64,000 nucleotides of DNA from Halopseudomonas litoralis (GTDB lineage Bacteria > Pseudomonadota > Gammaproteobacteria > Pseudomonadales > Pseudomonadaceae): NCBI RefSeq assembly GCF_900105005.1, contig NZ_LT629748.1:1488001-1552000 (forward strand), given 5' to 3'. This document shows, in pieces, positions 1-8,764 of this stretch. Position 1 is the stretch's first letter; each line of letters starts with the position of its first letter. The notes beneath the pieces were generated by a model, which ran no database searches, had not been told where the DNA came from, and saw nothing but the letters and a program-made list of their open reading frames with translations. Position numbers and translations under genes: made by a program.

Positions 1-591
1 ATAGATGACGTAGATGCTCTGTTGAGTTTATTCGAGGCGGATGCCACGCCGATCAGTGAGGCGGTATCAGAGCAGGCGAGGACGCAGCCGCCTGATGCCA
101 TTCCGAGTAATCAACCAGCTCGGCCTGTTCCAATCGAAGATGCTCGACCAGCCGAGTTGCCGTCGGGGGAGCATTTTATAGCCTGGCTGCGTCAGGGCAT
201 CCAAGCACGCAAGCTGATCATCAATGATGCACGGGCGCTGGTGCATACCGTGGCCGATACTGCCTACCTCGTCAGCCCGGGGATATTCCAGCGTTATGCG
301 CAGGAATATCTGCAGGTCAAAACGCTGGCAAAGCAGGAGGGCTTATCTGAGTGGCGGTGGGTACAGAAGCGATTCGAGCGGCTTCAACTGCACCGCAAGC
401 ACCCAAGCGGCCTGAATATATGGATATGTGTGGTCTCGGGACCGCGAAAATCCAGGCAGCTTCACGGCTATCTGTTGAACGAGGCGTCCGTGCTATTCGA
501 GTTGGCTCCCACCAACAACCCTTATCTGGCTCTGAAAGCGGAATCGAACGTGAATAACGCACCTGGCTCTATCGATGCTTTAAGTGGTTAA
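1..591 (+). CDS. TraI/MobH-type relaxase, C-terminal end (partial)
   Basis: The reading frame is open from base 1 and ends at 591, so this is the 3' part of a longer gene cut by the window edge. After a low-complexity linker rich in Pro, Ala and Glu, residues from about 55 onward form a compact domain (EHFIAWLRQGI, KLIINDARALVHTV, YLVSPGIFQRYA, WVQKRFERLQLHRKHP, GPRKSRQLHGYLL). This matches the TraI_2 C-terminal domain of MobH relaxases, which nick and transfer the DNA of integrative conjugative elements. It implies that the window starts just inside the end of such an element. No other conjugation gene is visible. The family call is recognition of motifs, not a database result. Confidence 0.8.
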   Translation: MDDVDALLSLFEADATPISEAVSEQARTQPPDAIPSNQPARPVPIEDARPAELPSGEHFIAWLRQGIQARKLIINDARALVHTVADTAYLVSPGIFQRYAQEYLQVKTLAKQEGLSEWRWVQKRFERLQLHRKHPSGLNIWICVVSGPRKSRQLHGYLLNEASVLFELAPTNNPYLALKAESNVNNAPGSIDALSG

Positions 592-967
592 TCGTTTTTT
601 ACAGGATTTATCTGGTAAAAATCTAAAAGTGACATATGAGTAACATGGTTAATGTTACGTAACATTTTTTCGGAAACGATAAAAACAGCTGAAAATGGAA
701 GGTATACAGCAAATGTTGCGTAACATTTTTCATTGGTTTGTAATATATATAGCGAAGCTCTCTTGTTAGGCTTCCGGTGTTAGCCTTTTGTTTAATATCA
801 GATGAAATTCGAATTATACTATCTTGGGGCGTGAAGGTTTCTGTCGCGAGTCAAATTCGCTGATTATAACGGTTAGTGAGTATTCGCCCGCTATCGGAGT
901 CGTGAGCGAGCGCGCTGCTGGCCAGTATTGGTCCAATACTAACCCTAAAAATAGAATTGGAGACCCC
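592..967. other. Intergenic region at the presumed ICE edge
   Basis: About 375 bases without a convincing gene. It is AT-rich and holds the palindromes listed separately, and it leads into a LysR gene whose ribosome-binding site is at about 957-962. No integrase, tRNA end or obvious attachment repeat could be recognised. Confidence 0.5.
641..727. promoter_or_regulatory. Pair of 16-bp palindromic operator-like sites
   Basis: AATGTTACGTAACATT at 651-666 is a perfect 16-bp palindrome. A near-copy with one changed base (AATGTTGCGTAACATT) lies at 712-727, exactly 61 bp downstream and so about six helical turns away. A further TAACAT half-site at 641-646 pairs with the left arm of the first palindrome. 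Spaced identical palindromes suggest a cooperative dimeric repressor or activator. The protein that binds is unknown; the relaxase gene upstream and the LysR gene downstream are both candidates for control. Confidence 0.5.
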
Positions 968-1891
968 ATGGATCTGCGGCATCTGCGGTGTTTTTTGGTG
1001 GTAGCCGAGGAGCTGCATTTCACACGTGCGGCGAAAAGGCTGCACATTGAGCCATCACCGCTATCGCGCACCATAAAAGAGCTTGAAACAGAGCTGGGTG
1101 TCGTGCTGTTAAAACGTGACCGTCACAGCACTCGTTTAACGCATCCGGGTAAGGTGCTTATGCAGGAAGTTAAGCATGTATTCATGGCCCTGGAGCATGC
1201 AAAACAAAGCGTGATGGCCGCGGCGTCTGGCTATCGCAGTACATTGCGAATCGCATTGTCTGACGGTGCGGCTCTGCCTCAACTGGCGCCGGTTCTCGCA
1301 CGCTGCCGGGAAGAGGTACCGGATGTAGACGTTCGGATAACTGAAGTACCGCTGTCAACTCAATTGCGTGGACTGCGTGATAACACTTTTGATGCGGGAT
1401 TCTCTCGCTCAGCGGATGTGGGAGATTCGATTATTGCACGACCGGTCTGGAGCGATCCCTTGGTGATTGCCGTACCGATACGGCACCCCCTTTTGGTTCA
1501 TGCTGAGATTCCCTTGTCGGAGCTGCTTCGCCATCCGCTGGTATTATGCCATCCGGAAATCTATACGGGATGTAGCCACCAGCTCAATCAAATTTTGCGT
1601 CGGGGTGACACTGAACCCATGGTCATAGAGCATGTGACTTCCATGGATATGATGCTGGCATTGGTCGCGGCTGGATACGGTGTGGGATTTACCACATTGT
1701 CGCATGTTGCGATGGGCCAGTATCCAGACATTGTGGCGCGACCGCTGGATATAGAGGACTCTGCACTCATTACGTATTTACTGAGGCCTGACACTATGCA
1801 ATCCTCGCAATTGGAAGGGTTTGTCGCGCGGGTACTGAACAGTGTTGAGGATTCAGTGCCATTGGTATCCGGAGTAAACCGGTCTTTATAG
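968..1891 (+). CDS. LysR-family transcriptional regulator
   Basis: A 307-residue protein of normal LysR length. The N-terminal winged helix-turn-helix (MDLRHLRCFLVV, then FTRAAKRLHIEPSPLSRTIKELE) occupies residues 1-60 and the rest is a periplasmic-binding-protein-like effector domain. The start at 968 is preferred over an upstream in-frame start because it begins exactly with the LysR signature and has a TTGGAG ribosome-binding site 5 bases upstream. No divergent target gene lies beside it, so target and ligand cannot be inferred. Confidence 0.9.
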   Translation: MDLRHLRCFLVVAEELHFTRAAKRLHIEPSPLSRTIKELETELGVVLLKRDRHSTRLTHPGKVLMQEVKHVFMALEHAKQSVMAAASGYRSTLRIALSDGAALPQLAPVLARCREEVPDVDVRITEVPLSTQLRGLRDNTFDAGFSRSADVGDSIIARPVWSDPLVIAVPIRHPLLVHAEIPLSELLRHPLVLCHPEIYTGCSHQLNQILRRGDTEPMVIEHVTSMDMMLALVAAGYGVGFTTLSHVAMGQYPDIVARPLDIEDSALITYLLRPDTMQSSQLEGFVARVLNSVEDSVPLVSGVNRSL

Positions 1892-2440
1892 ATGTCTACC
1901 TCTATGCCTAAAAACGGCCGCAGATCTTATCGCATTTCAGAGTAAAACAGACACGCAAGGTTTTCGTTGTTAGGTCTAAAAAGCCAAGAATGCGAACATT
2001 CTCACAAATAACATATGAAGCCTCTAGTTAGGCACTTTGGTCGCTTGCTACACATCTTGTTACGGGATAGTTTTGCGGTCTGAGTGAGCGTTTATCTAAT
2101 GATATCTGTGCCAAGGATTGCCAATGACAGATGAACGACCCGGGAAGCAGGTCGAGCATTGCCCAGCACGCGGATTCAGCTAGCCCCCAACAGCATTCTG
2201 ATCGGTAGCCAGCAGGTGCCTTTATCACCGGGAATGGCGGTCAGAGCGGAGGTGAAGACAGGCAGGCGTAAAGTTATCGAATACTTCTTGAGCCCGTTGC
2301 GAAAGTATGTGAACGAAAGTCTTGTGGAACGGTGACAGTTGGTAAAAATGTGTTCTCATGCTTTATTTTTAGGTCACAGGGATCTGATGTGCTTAGACTG
2401 AGTTCGATTAGGGGGGGGCATATTCCGGGTTTTATAAAAA
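1892..2440. other. Intergenic region, nothing recognised
   Basis: About 550 bases after the LysR gene. Short open frames here show no family resemblance and no good ribosome-binding sites. A run of eight G residues at about 2411-2418 is the only notable feature. Confidence 0.4.
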
Positions 2441-2851
2441 GTGTTCTCTATTTTTATCTTTGATTTTTTTGTACTTTATTTAATGGCAATAAAAGATCGG
2501 GATATATCTCCAGAGTATGAAGCTGAGCTTGAACATGTCACTCATAACGGTAGATCAAACATGCATCTGGCTTTTAATGGTCGCCGCTATAGCCCAATCA
2601 CGCGCCTATGGTCAAACAATGAGCAGAGAGAGATGTATTATAGCTTGCAGAAAGGGGACTTGCTCATGGTTAGAGTTGATGAGTCAAACAAGGTTGTTTC
2701 ATTGAGGTATCGTGGAGAGTATTTGCTTAGCTTGGATGATTATCTCCAGTGGAAGAGTTCTTCTCGAAAGCTGTGGGCAACGTCCTCGTTCTTCTTTCTA
2801 ACTCTGTTCCTCATGCTGCGGCGCTTTGAATGTAAAAGGAATATATCATGA
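2441..2851 (+). CDS. Hypothetical membrane-associated protein
   Basis: A 136-residue ORF starting with GTG; an ATG at 2483 is an alternative start. The N-terminal 16 residues are strongly hydrophobic (FIFDFFVLYLMA) and a second hydrophobic stretch lies near the C-terminus (SSFFFLTLFLML). The middle is soluble, with NGRRYSPITRLWS. The two hydrophobic ends suggest a small inner-membrane protein with a soluble loop. I do not recognise the family. The local base composition is lower in GC than the flanks, consistent with transferred DNA. Confidence 0.45.
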   Translation: MFSIFIFDFFVLYLMAIKDRDISPEYEAELEHVTHNGRSNMHLAFNGRRYSPITRLWSNNEQREMYYSLQKGDLLMVRVDESNKVVSLRYRGEYLLSLDDYLQWKSSSRKLWATSSFFFLTLFLMLRRFECKRNIS

Positions 2852-2884
2852 ATAACATGTAACTCGGAGTTTATTGCCGCCAAC

Positions 2885-3076
2885 GTGAAGACTGGCGTTT
2901 GGGAATATAAAGTTATAGAGGATATGTATGACGATGATGGCCGAGTTTATGCGGACCTGGCTGGCGTCGTTGGGAGGATTGCGAATGCAGTAAACGAGAC
3001 CGGGTTAACCGTGAAGTTTGGCTTGTCGCACACTAGGGCGCTCGAAAAGCTCTTCATTGGGTATTCTGGTGCGTAA
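2885..3076 (+). CDS. Small hypothetical ORF, possibly a fragment
   Basis: 63 residues from a GTG codon, with no clear ribosome-binding site. Residues such as VWEYKVIEDMYDDDG and ALEKLFIGYSG look protein-like, and the frame stays open about 11 codons upstream without an ATG, so this may be the tail of a degraded gene. Function unknown. Confidence 0.25.
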   Translation: MKTGVWEYKVIEDMYDDDGRVYADLAGVVGRIANAVNETGLTVKFGLSHTRALEKLFIGYSGA

Positions 3077-3348
3077 CTGCACACGGCAGACCAACCAAGT
3101 ACATTAATGTTGACCACTTCTTGTACCCGACTTGACCAGTAGATGGCAGAGACGCTATGGGCAGAGATCAGAAGCGGTCACCAGCGTGAATGGATGAACT
3201 ATTGGATCTGCTCCAAGACTTAGCCTTGCTTTAGCTTCATACTAAGAACAATAGTCATACTCGAAGTTCTACTCTCATGAGAAAGAGATCCTGCGCGGTC
3301 TGACGTGAGAACAGCCCTTTACAAGCGCTGAATTGAAGCGGATGGGTT

Positions 3349-4197
3349 CTAGAGCAGCTTGAAGCCTTTCTCTACCACCATCTCGCGCAACTCTTTACGA
3401 CCGCCCAGATACTCCATGCTCGTCATAGAGTTGTGCAGGGCACCCTTCCAGGTCTTGGGCGACATTTTTTGTTGGATGCGGAAGTCCTGACTCGCTTGCT
3501 CATAGCCTTCCACGTAGTCGCGGTAGTCTTCTTGATTGTAGCGATTGTAATGCAGTACCACCGGCTGCGCAGGACGCGGACGGATAGCACTGGTGCGGCT
3601 TGGGTCAGGACGCCCCAGAGCCATGCCGAAGGTGACGAAGGCGTGCTCGGGCAGGTTGATAATGCTGGCCAACTCCTTGGCAATGTTTCGCATAACTCCC
3701 AGATAAACGATACCCAAGCCTATTGACTCGGCTGCAAGAGAAGCGTTTTGAGCTGCCAGTGTGGCGTCCACGGATGCCATCAGAAACGAGTCTAGGTAGT
3801 TCAGGACGAATGGGTCGCCACCTTGGTCGCGGGTGATGGCCGCCGAACGAGATGTATCCGCTACCCAGAGCAAGAGTGCTGGAGCTTCCAATATCCATGG
3901 AAGGCGATCAACTTTTACTTCACGGGCGACGGTGTCGTGGATCTCTTTCTTCAAGGCCACATCCGTGACAGCTACCAAGCTCCACTGGTTGAGGGCCGAG
4001 GAAGTTGATGCCGATTGGGCGGCCGCGACCATCGTTTCGATCGCACCTTCAGGCAGCGCATCCGGCAAGAATGTCCGGACAGACTTGTGGCGAAGCATCG
4101 CTTCGACCACTGGAGTCATGATGACTTTTTCAGGCTTCACCTGGTTGCCGTAGCGTTGTCGAAGAAGGTCGATTTGTGCATTCGTAAGTCCAGTCAT
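3349..4197 (-). CDS. NfsA/Frp-like FMN nitroreductase
   Basis: A 282-residue flavoprotein of the nitroreductase superfamily, predicted to reduce nitro compounds, quinones or flavins with NAD(P)H in the cytoplasm. Family landmarks are RHKSVRTFLPDALPEG near residue 45, the FMN-contact stretch AAQSASTSSALNQW, GLGIVYLGVMRN in the middle and FGMALGRPDPS followed by RPRPAQPVVLHYNRY, as in NfsA and FRP. The start at 4197 (MTGLTNAQ) is chosen because GGAG precedes it and because the longer frame would overlap the divergent LysR gene. Divergence from that LysR gene suggests direct control by it. Confidence 0.82.
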   Translation of the reverse strand: MTGLTNAQIDLLRQRYGNQVKPEKVIMTPVVEAMLRHKSVRTFLPDALPEGAIETMVAAAQSASTSSALNQWSLVAVTDVALKKEIHDTVAREVKVDRLPWILEAPALLLWVADTSRSAAITRDQGGDPFVLNYLDSFLMASVDATLAAQNASLAAESIGLGIVYLGVMRNIAKELASIINLPEHAFVTFGMALGRPDPSRTSAIRPRPAQPVVLHYNRYNQEDYRDYVEGYEQASQDFRIQQKMSPKTWKGALHNSMTSMEYLGGRKELREMVVEKGFKLL

Positions 4198-4275
4198 CTG
4201 AGGTCTCCTAAGAAATTTGGACAAAGAATCACGTTCTAGGTGGCAAAGATAAGCCACTAAAATGCGGCTACTTAA

Positions 4276-4289
4276 TCCACGCGTGTGGA
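4276..4289. promoter_or_regulatory. Inverted-repeat operator candidate for the divergent LysR/nitroreductase pair
   Basis: TCCAC-GCGT-GTGGA lies in the 122-bp gap between the two divergent genes. Its dyad symmetry and position fit a LysR-type binding site, but no functional evidence is available from sequence alone. Confidence 0.4.
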
Positions 4290-4319
4290 CAATGGGTGGG
4301 GTGCGGTTAGAATCATCAG

Positions 4320-5207
4320 ATGGATCATCTGACAGCAATTCGCACCTTTCAACGGATCGTTGAGACCCGGTCGTTCACCAAAGCGGCTGCTCACTTAGGT
4401 ATGCCGCGCTCATCCGTCAGCAAGGCAGTACAGGAGCTCGAACAGCATCTTGGTACGAAGCTTCTCCAGAGAACGACACGCACGATTGCGCTCACTACGG
4501 AGGGAGCCAAGTACTACCAGAACGTCACACAGTTAGTTGCGCGGCTGGATGAGGCCGAGGCTGAATTACGTGGCGTAGCTGCTGCCTCACGCGGCAGGCT
4601 TCGAGTTGACCTTCACTCCTCGCTGGCTCAGTTTCTTTTGATACCGGTACTCAAGGAGTTCAGAGAGGGACACCCCCACATCCAGGTAGCACTGGGAGTT
4701 AGCGATCGCCCTGTCAACCTGATTGAGGAGGGAGCCGACTGTGTAATACGTGCCGGGCAGTTGGCAGATTCTTCGTTGGTTGCAAAAACGCTTTTTACAG
4801 ACAAGCTGGTGACATGTGCAAGCCCCGAATACTTGATGCAGTATGGTACGCCGTCATCTCCAGCTGATTTGGAGCATCACCAAATCGTAGGGTATTTCAG
4901 CGCCTCAAACGGAGAGGTCTGGCCATTGCGTTTCAGCAAGCGAGGTGGAGAGCACCTTATTTCCCGCTTCGATGTCGCCACGAATGATAGTGCCAGCCAT
5001 ATCAATATGATCGTGAATGGAGCGGGGATAGGACAGACATTTGCCTTTGTGGCGGCCCGGTTTTTTGAGTCCGGTGCAATCGTACCAATCCTTGAGAAGC
5101 ACACCTGCTCAACGATACCCATTTCAGTGATCTATCCATCGAATAAGCAGTTGAATGCTCGGGTACGTGTGTTCGTAGACTGGGTTGTGGAGCGGCTAGC
5201 CGTATGA
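4320..5207 (+). CDS. LysR-family transcriptional regulator (divergent from nitroreductase)
   Basis: A 295-residue LysR protein. The N-terminal HTH reads MDHLTAIRTFQRIVE, FTKAAAHLGMPRSSVSKAVQELE and LLQRTTRTIALTTEG, the form typical of the large LysR subgroup that controls adjacent oxidoreductases. The effector domain follows to the C-terminus (TCASPEYL, FVDWVVERL). The divergent nitroreductase is the likely target. The ligand is unknown. Confidence 0.88.
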   Translation: MDHLTAIRTFQRIVETRSFTKAAAHLGMPRSSVSKAVQELEQHLGTKLLQRTTRTIALTTEGAKYYQNVTQLVARLDEAEAELRGVAAASRGRLRVDLHSSLAQFLLIPVLKEFREGHPHIQVALGVSDRPVNLIEEGADCVIRAGQLADSSLVAKTLFTDKLVTCASPEYLMQYGTPSSPADLEHHQIVGYFSASNGEVWPLRFSKRGGEHLISRFDVATNDSASHINMIVNGAGIGQTFAFVAARFFESGAIVPILEKHTCSTIPISVIYPSNKQLNARVRVFVDWVVERLAV

Positions 5208-5549
5208 TCGCGGCGGTTGAAACCGGGGCCACCGGCTAGCTTCTTCGGACTGCAAAAATGTCAGTGGACGCTGCCCCCAGGAAGACGCACGCATTGGATG
5301 ATTGGACGTCCGCTTTTGGCCGTTCTCTGCCTGTCGCGTCTCTGTCGCGGAAGGGGACGGGGTGAAGTAGAGCGAAATCTGTGGTCAAAGCCAGTGCAAA
5401 CGGTCTGTGAGCACGATTGGGTTACCCGATGCGCTATGGACATGACCGATCCATATCGCATAATAATGGCTTCTTCCTATGGACAAACAGACGTAGGTCT
5501 GGATAGCGGTGTGACTAGGCATGGAGCCATGTCCATAGCGTGTTATTTC
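5208..5549. other. Intergenic region, no supported gene
   Basis: An open frame runs across this stretch on the + strand and into the umuC remnant, but its first 100 codons resemble nothing I know and the composition is not protein-like. I treat it as non-coding. Confidence 0.4.
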
Positions 5550-6152
5550 CTTTATATTGACGAGGCCTTTGCCGATCTAACCGGCATTAACGAGCTTGAA
5601 CATCAGCACGGCAGATTCGAGCCAAAGCGCTGCAATTGACTGGCATCCCAACCGGTGTGGGGATCGCATCGACCAAGACGTTGGCAAAACTGGCCAACGC
5701 TGCAGCCAAGCGCTGGCAGCATCAGACCGGGGGAGTGGCCGATCCGCGAGGCCGTGGCCACCTATGTGGCTCGAGCATGTGAGAAGCTGCGCGCCCAGGG
5801 ATCACTGTGCAAAAAGGTCCGCATTAGCATCCGCACCGGCATGTTCAATCCAGACGAGGCGAAATTTGCCAAAGGTGTGGTTTGTGAGCTGCCTTATCCA
5901 ACCGATGATACCCGACTGGTGATCAAAGCAGCTCAGGCTGGGCTGGATGCTGTTTTCTGCAGCGGTTATGCATATGCCAAGGCCGAGATCCTGCTGCTCG
6001 ACTTGCGGCAGCGCGGTGAATTCACAGATGATCTATTTGCGACCATGCAGCCCGCCTCAACTGAGCGGGTGATGGAGGTTCTGGATCAGATCAATGCGCG
6101 ATGGGGAAGGGGAACACTACGCCCGGCTAGCGTGCTTGGCGCTGGGCTCTGA
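5550..6152 (+). pseudogene. umuC: Decayed umuC (DNA polymerase V catalytic subunit)
   Basis: Three pieces of a Y-family polymerase can be read in two frames. DEAFADLTGI and EHQHGR (5559-5615) hold the YSIDE-type catalytic motif region. A one-base loss near 5615 shifts the frame to ALQLTGIPTGVGIASTKTLA and ANAAAKRWQHQTGGVADP. The frame shifts again near 5745 to REAVATYVAR, LCKKVRISIRTGMF, GVVCELPYPTDDTRL and LLLDLRQRGEFTDDLF. Compared with UmuC, the start (about 100 codons), about 95 codons between TGGVAD and REAVATYV, and the C-terminal tail are missing, so no active polymerase can be made. An intact umuDC would be SOS-induced mutagenic polymerase; no umuD is seen here. Confidence 0.85.
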
Positions 6153-6348
6153 GGAGGAGCTCTTTTCTAAACCTGTCCGGGTGGGGAGGGCTTCTACTCA
6201 TTGGCTGTTAGAGACCCCTCGAGCTGGATCAGGAATAGCTGCAGGCGGTTTAGATGCTAACGCCGCAGCGGGGCACTGGTTTTAGCCTGGTACCCCGCGG
6301 TTCAGTCATCATGGACCATTTAATGATTGCTGAATCGCTGGGCGAGGA

Positions 6349-7407
6349 TCAGTGCCCAGTATTGATCAGTTTTTCTATCTCATGGCGCCGTTTACGGAAC
6401 GAGTTGGGCGTTTCGCCAAACTGCTTGCGGAACCAGAGAATGAAGTGGGAAGCGTCCGAGAAGCCGGTCGCGTAGGCGATCTGAGTAACGTGCTTGTTGG
6501 TGTTCATCAACAACTGTCGGGCATAGTCCAGACGGAGTCTGCGCCAGTACCGGGCGGGTGATTCGTTGGTACAGGAAATGAAGGCACGGTGCAGCTGGCG
6601 CTCGTTGGTGCCGATACTCTGCGCTACAGCGGCCAAGGAGTCGGGGGCATCCATATGACTGCGCATGTAGCTGATAGCGCGTTCGACCATGTCGTTTTTG
6701 TACACATGCAGCTCGGTGACTCGGGGCTTGTCCGCCGGTGTCTGCCGCTGGATTTCTTCATCTTCCACCAACAGGTATTCCAGGCCTTTTTGTGCTCGTA
6801 CGGTACCGCAATGCCGGCTGATCAGGTTGGAAGCCAGGTCGATTGCAGTGCCGCCAGGGCAGGTAAAAATGCCGTCATCATCGACATAGCTTTTGTCGGT
6901 TAACACCTCGGCCAGGGGGAAGCGCTGGATGAACTCTTCTCGAATGGTGAAATGGACTGCACAGCGGCGTCCATCAAGCAGGCCCGCTTGACCAAGTACA
7001 AACGAGCCGGAGCACAGGGCGATGATCTGGGTGCCAGCCTGATGCAGCTCGCGTAGCAAATCCAGCAACCACACCGGTGGGTTGCGAGTTTCACTCAACA
7101 ACCCGCCAGCCAGTACCACGTAATCATATTCACCAATGACGCTCAGCGGCTTGGTGGGTGAAACCGGCATGCCACAGCTAGCGGTAACGGGTTGATCGTG
7201 GCAGGTCATCCAGTCCCATTTGCAGAATATTTGCTGGCTGCGAAATGAGCGGTCAGCGGCGAAACGCAACGAGTCCACCAGTCCGGCCACGGGAACCAGA
7301 GTGAACTGGTTCATCAGTATAAAACCAACACGCAGGTCAGGTTTGACAGTGGCATCCACCTCCCTGTCCTCAATGCTGGGTATCTCATAAGTGCTGGAAA
7401 ATTTCAT
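6349..7407 (-). CDS. GlxA-type AraC-family regulator with DJ-1/PfpI domain
   Basis: 352 residues. The N-terminal half is a DJ-1/PfpI-like amidotransferase fold with the nucleophile-elbow motif ALCSGSFVLGQAGLLDG. The C-terminal 110 residues hold two AraC HTHs (SLAAVAQSIGTNERQLHRAF and VTQIAYATGFSDASHF). GlxA-type regulators commonly sense nitrogen-containing catabolites (carnitine, dimethylglycine, arginine, hydroxyproline). The start at 7407 follows a TGAGGA ribosome-binding site. As the first gene of the catabolic supercluster, it probably activates part of it. Confidence 0.85.
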   Translation of the reverse strand: MKFSSTYEIPSIEDREVDATVKPDLRVGFILMNQFTLVPVAGLVDSLRFAADRSFRSQQIFCKWDWMTCHDQPVTASCGMPVSPTKPLSVIGEYDYVVLAGGLLSETRNPPVWLLDLLRELHQAGTQIIALCSGSFVLGQAGLLDGRRCAVHFTIREEFIQRFPLAEVLTDKSYVDDDGIFTCPGGTAIDLASNLISRHCGTVRAQKGLEYLLVEDEEIQRQTPADKPRVTELHVYKNDMVERAISYMRSHMDAPDSLAAVAQSIGTNERQLHRAFISCTNESPARYWRRLRLDYARQLLMNTNKHVTQIAYATGFSDASHFILWFRKQFGETPNSFRKRRHEIEKLINTGH

Positions 7408-7595
7408 TGTTTTTGTCCTCACGTACCAGTCATCCCTGAAAAAATATCAAGGCGGCAGCGGGGTATAAGGCGTGGCAAAGAAGCCATACCATGCTGAACT
7501 TACATGCTAGGTGTAACCCGGATGTCATGAATATAACAGGAGACACTTGATCTGTAATATTTCGGACGGCCCGGGATGATGTTTCGGACAGGTGG

Positions 7596-8534
7596 TTATG
7601 CCGCCACGCTTTTCAGTTGGCTCAGCACATGCTGAGCTACGATCAGATCAAGGTGGGCACCGCCAGCGTTCTTATAGAGGGTTATATCCTCGTCTGCACG
7701 CTGGATGGAGGGTTGCTGGCAAAGGCCATACAGATCGAGTTCGATCTGTTCTGCGCTAATGATGCCGGTTTTCAGTGGGCCATGCAGGTCTCCGGATTGA
7801 ACTGCGCTGGCGTGATCGCCGACAAAAATGCGACTGTTCCTTGCCGCATCATCGTCCGCTTCACGCATGTCCGGACGGAATCCACCCACCAGGTCGATAT
7901 GGGTGCCGGGTTGGATCAGTGCTCCCCGAATCAACGGGCTGGTGCTGCTGGTGGCGGAGGTGATGATGTCCGCCTCGGTAACAGCAGCGTCGAGATCGGT
8001 GACGATCCGCGCCTTGATGCCCCGGCGCTGGAGCAGCTCATGGGTTTCGGTCAGGCGTGATGTTGTACGGTTCCAGAGCAAAATGGTGTCAATCGAAGGG
8101 CGGATGTGCAGATAGGCCTCGACCAGCGCTTGGGCGATGGGGCCGGAGCCCAGTGCCAACAGCACACGGCTGTCATCACGACTCAGACGTTGCGCTGCCA
8201 GAGCGGAGTCGGCGGCAGTTTTCCAGCGAGTGATAGTCGGTCCATCGAGAATCGCGGCGATAGCTTTGGTTTGTTCATCAATAACCAGAAACACTGCCTG
8301 TTCGGTAGGTTGCGCAGGGACTGCCATGCTGTTGGCCGGGTAGATGGATGACACCTTGACCCCAGCCCCCAGACCGGGCAGCACCACACTGCGGGTGAAC
8401 AGACCATAGTCGGTGTCGCCGACAAAGACGTTGTCACCGAGCGGACGGGCATCCTGATGGGCAGCATACAGCGCGTTCAACACACCATCCCAGCTTACTA
8501 CTGCAGAGATTTCCTCCGCTGAAATGAATCGCAC
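7596..8534 (-). CDS. Ornithine cyclodeaminase / mu-crystallin family protein (putative ketimine reductase)
   Basis: 312 residues, normal for the family. Visible features are the substrate-side Lys in GVKVSSIYP, the dinucleotide-binding loop LALGSGPIAQAL, the catalytic Asp region DLVGGFRPDMRE, and the C-terminal TLYKNAGGAHLDL. Family members either cyclise ornithine to proline or reduce cyclic and linear imines (Dpkam, LhpI, DauB) with NAD(P)H. With FAD amine oxidases and RidA next door, an imine or ketimine reductase role is more likely than true ornithine cyclodeamination, but the substrate is not decided by sequence. Confidence 0.82.
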   Translation of the reverse strand: MRFISAEEISAVVSWDGVLNALYAAHQDARPLGDNVFVGDTDYGLFTRSVVLPGLGAGVKVSSIYPANSMAVPAQPTEQAVFLVIDEQTKAIAAILDGPTITRWKTAADSALAAQRLSRDDSRVLLALGSGPIAQALVEAYLHIRPSIDTILLWNRTTSRLTETHELLQRRGIKARIVTDLDAAVTEADIITSATSSTSPLIRGALIQPGTHIDLVGGFRPDMREADDDAARNSRIFVGDHASAVQSGDLHGPLKTGIISAEQIELDLYGLCQQPSIQRADEDITLYKNAGGAHLDLIVAQHVLSQLKSVAA

Positions 8535-8764
8535 TGCATTACCCTCCGTTTCGACAACATGCTCGTGGCGGCAACATTATCACCCGTTCTCCGGTGCTGA
8601 CATATAACAGGGCTGACCGTTTCTGGAAGGCTCTGGGCACTGTCGGGTAGGCCGCGTGCTCTGCTGTTTCGGGAATGGCAAAGCTTCTGCTAATTGTCAT
8701 TTTCCTTATAGGTATTCCGTGGCGCCGGCAGCAGAATCGGGGCATGGTTTACGAGGCAGTCAAT

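Noticed and set aside
3077..3348. Possible short gene in the gap before the nitroreductase
   Set aside because: No open frame with start signal or family resemblance.
5217..5549. Upstream part of an ORF running into the umuC remnant
   Set aside because: No UmuC or other family similarity before the IDEAFADL stretch.
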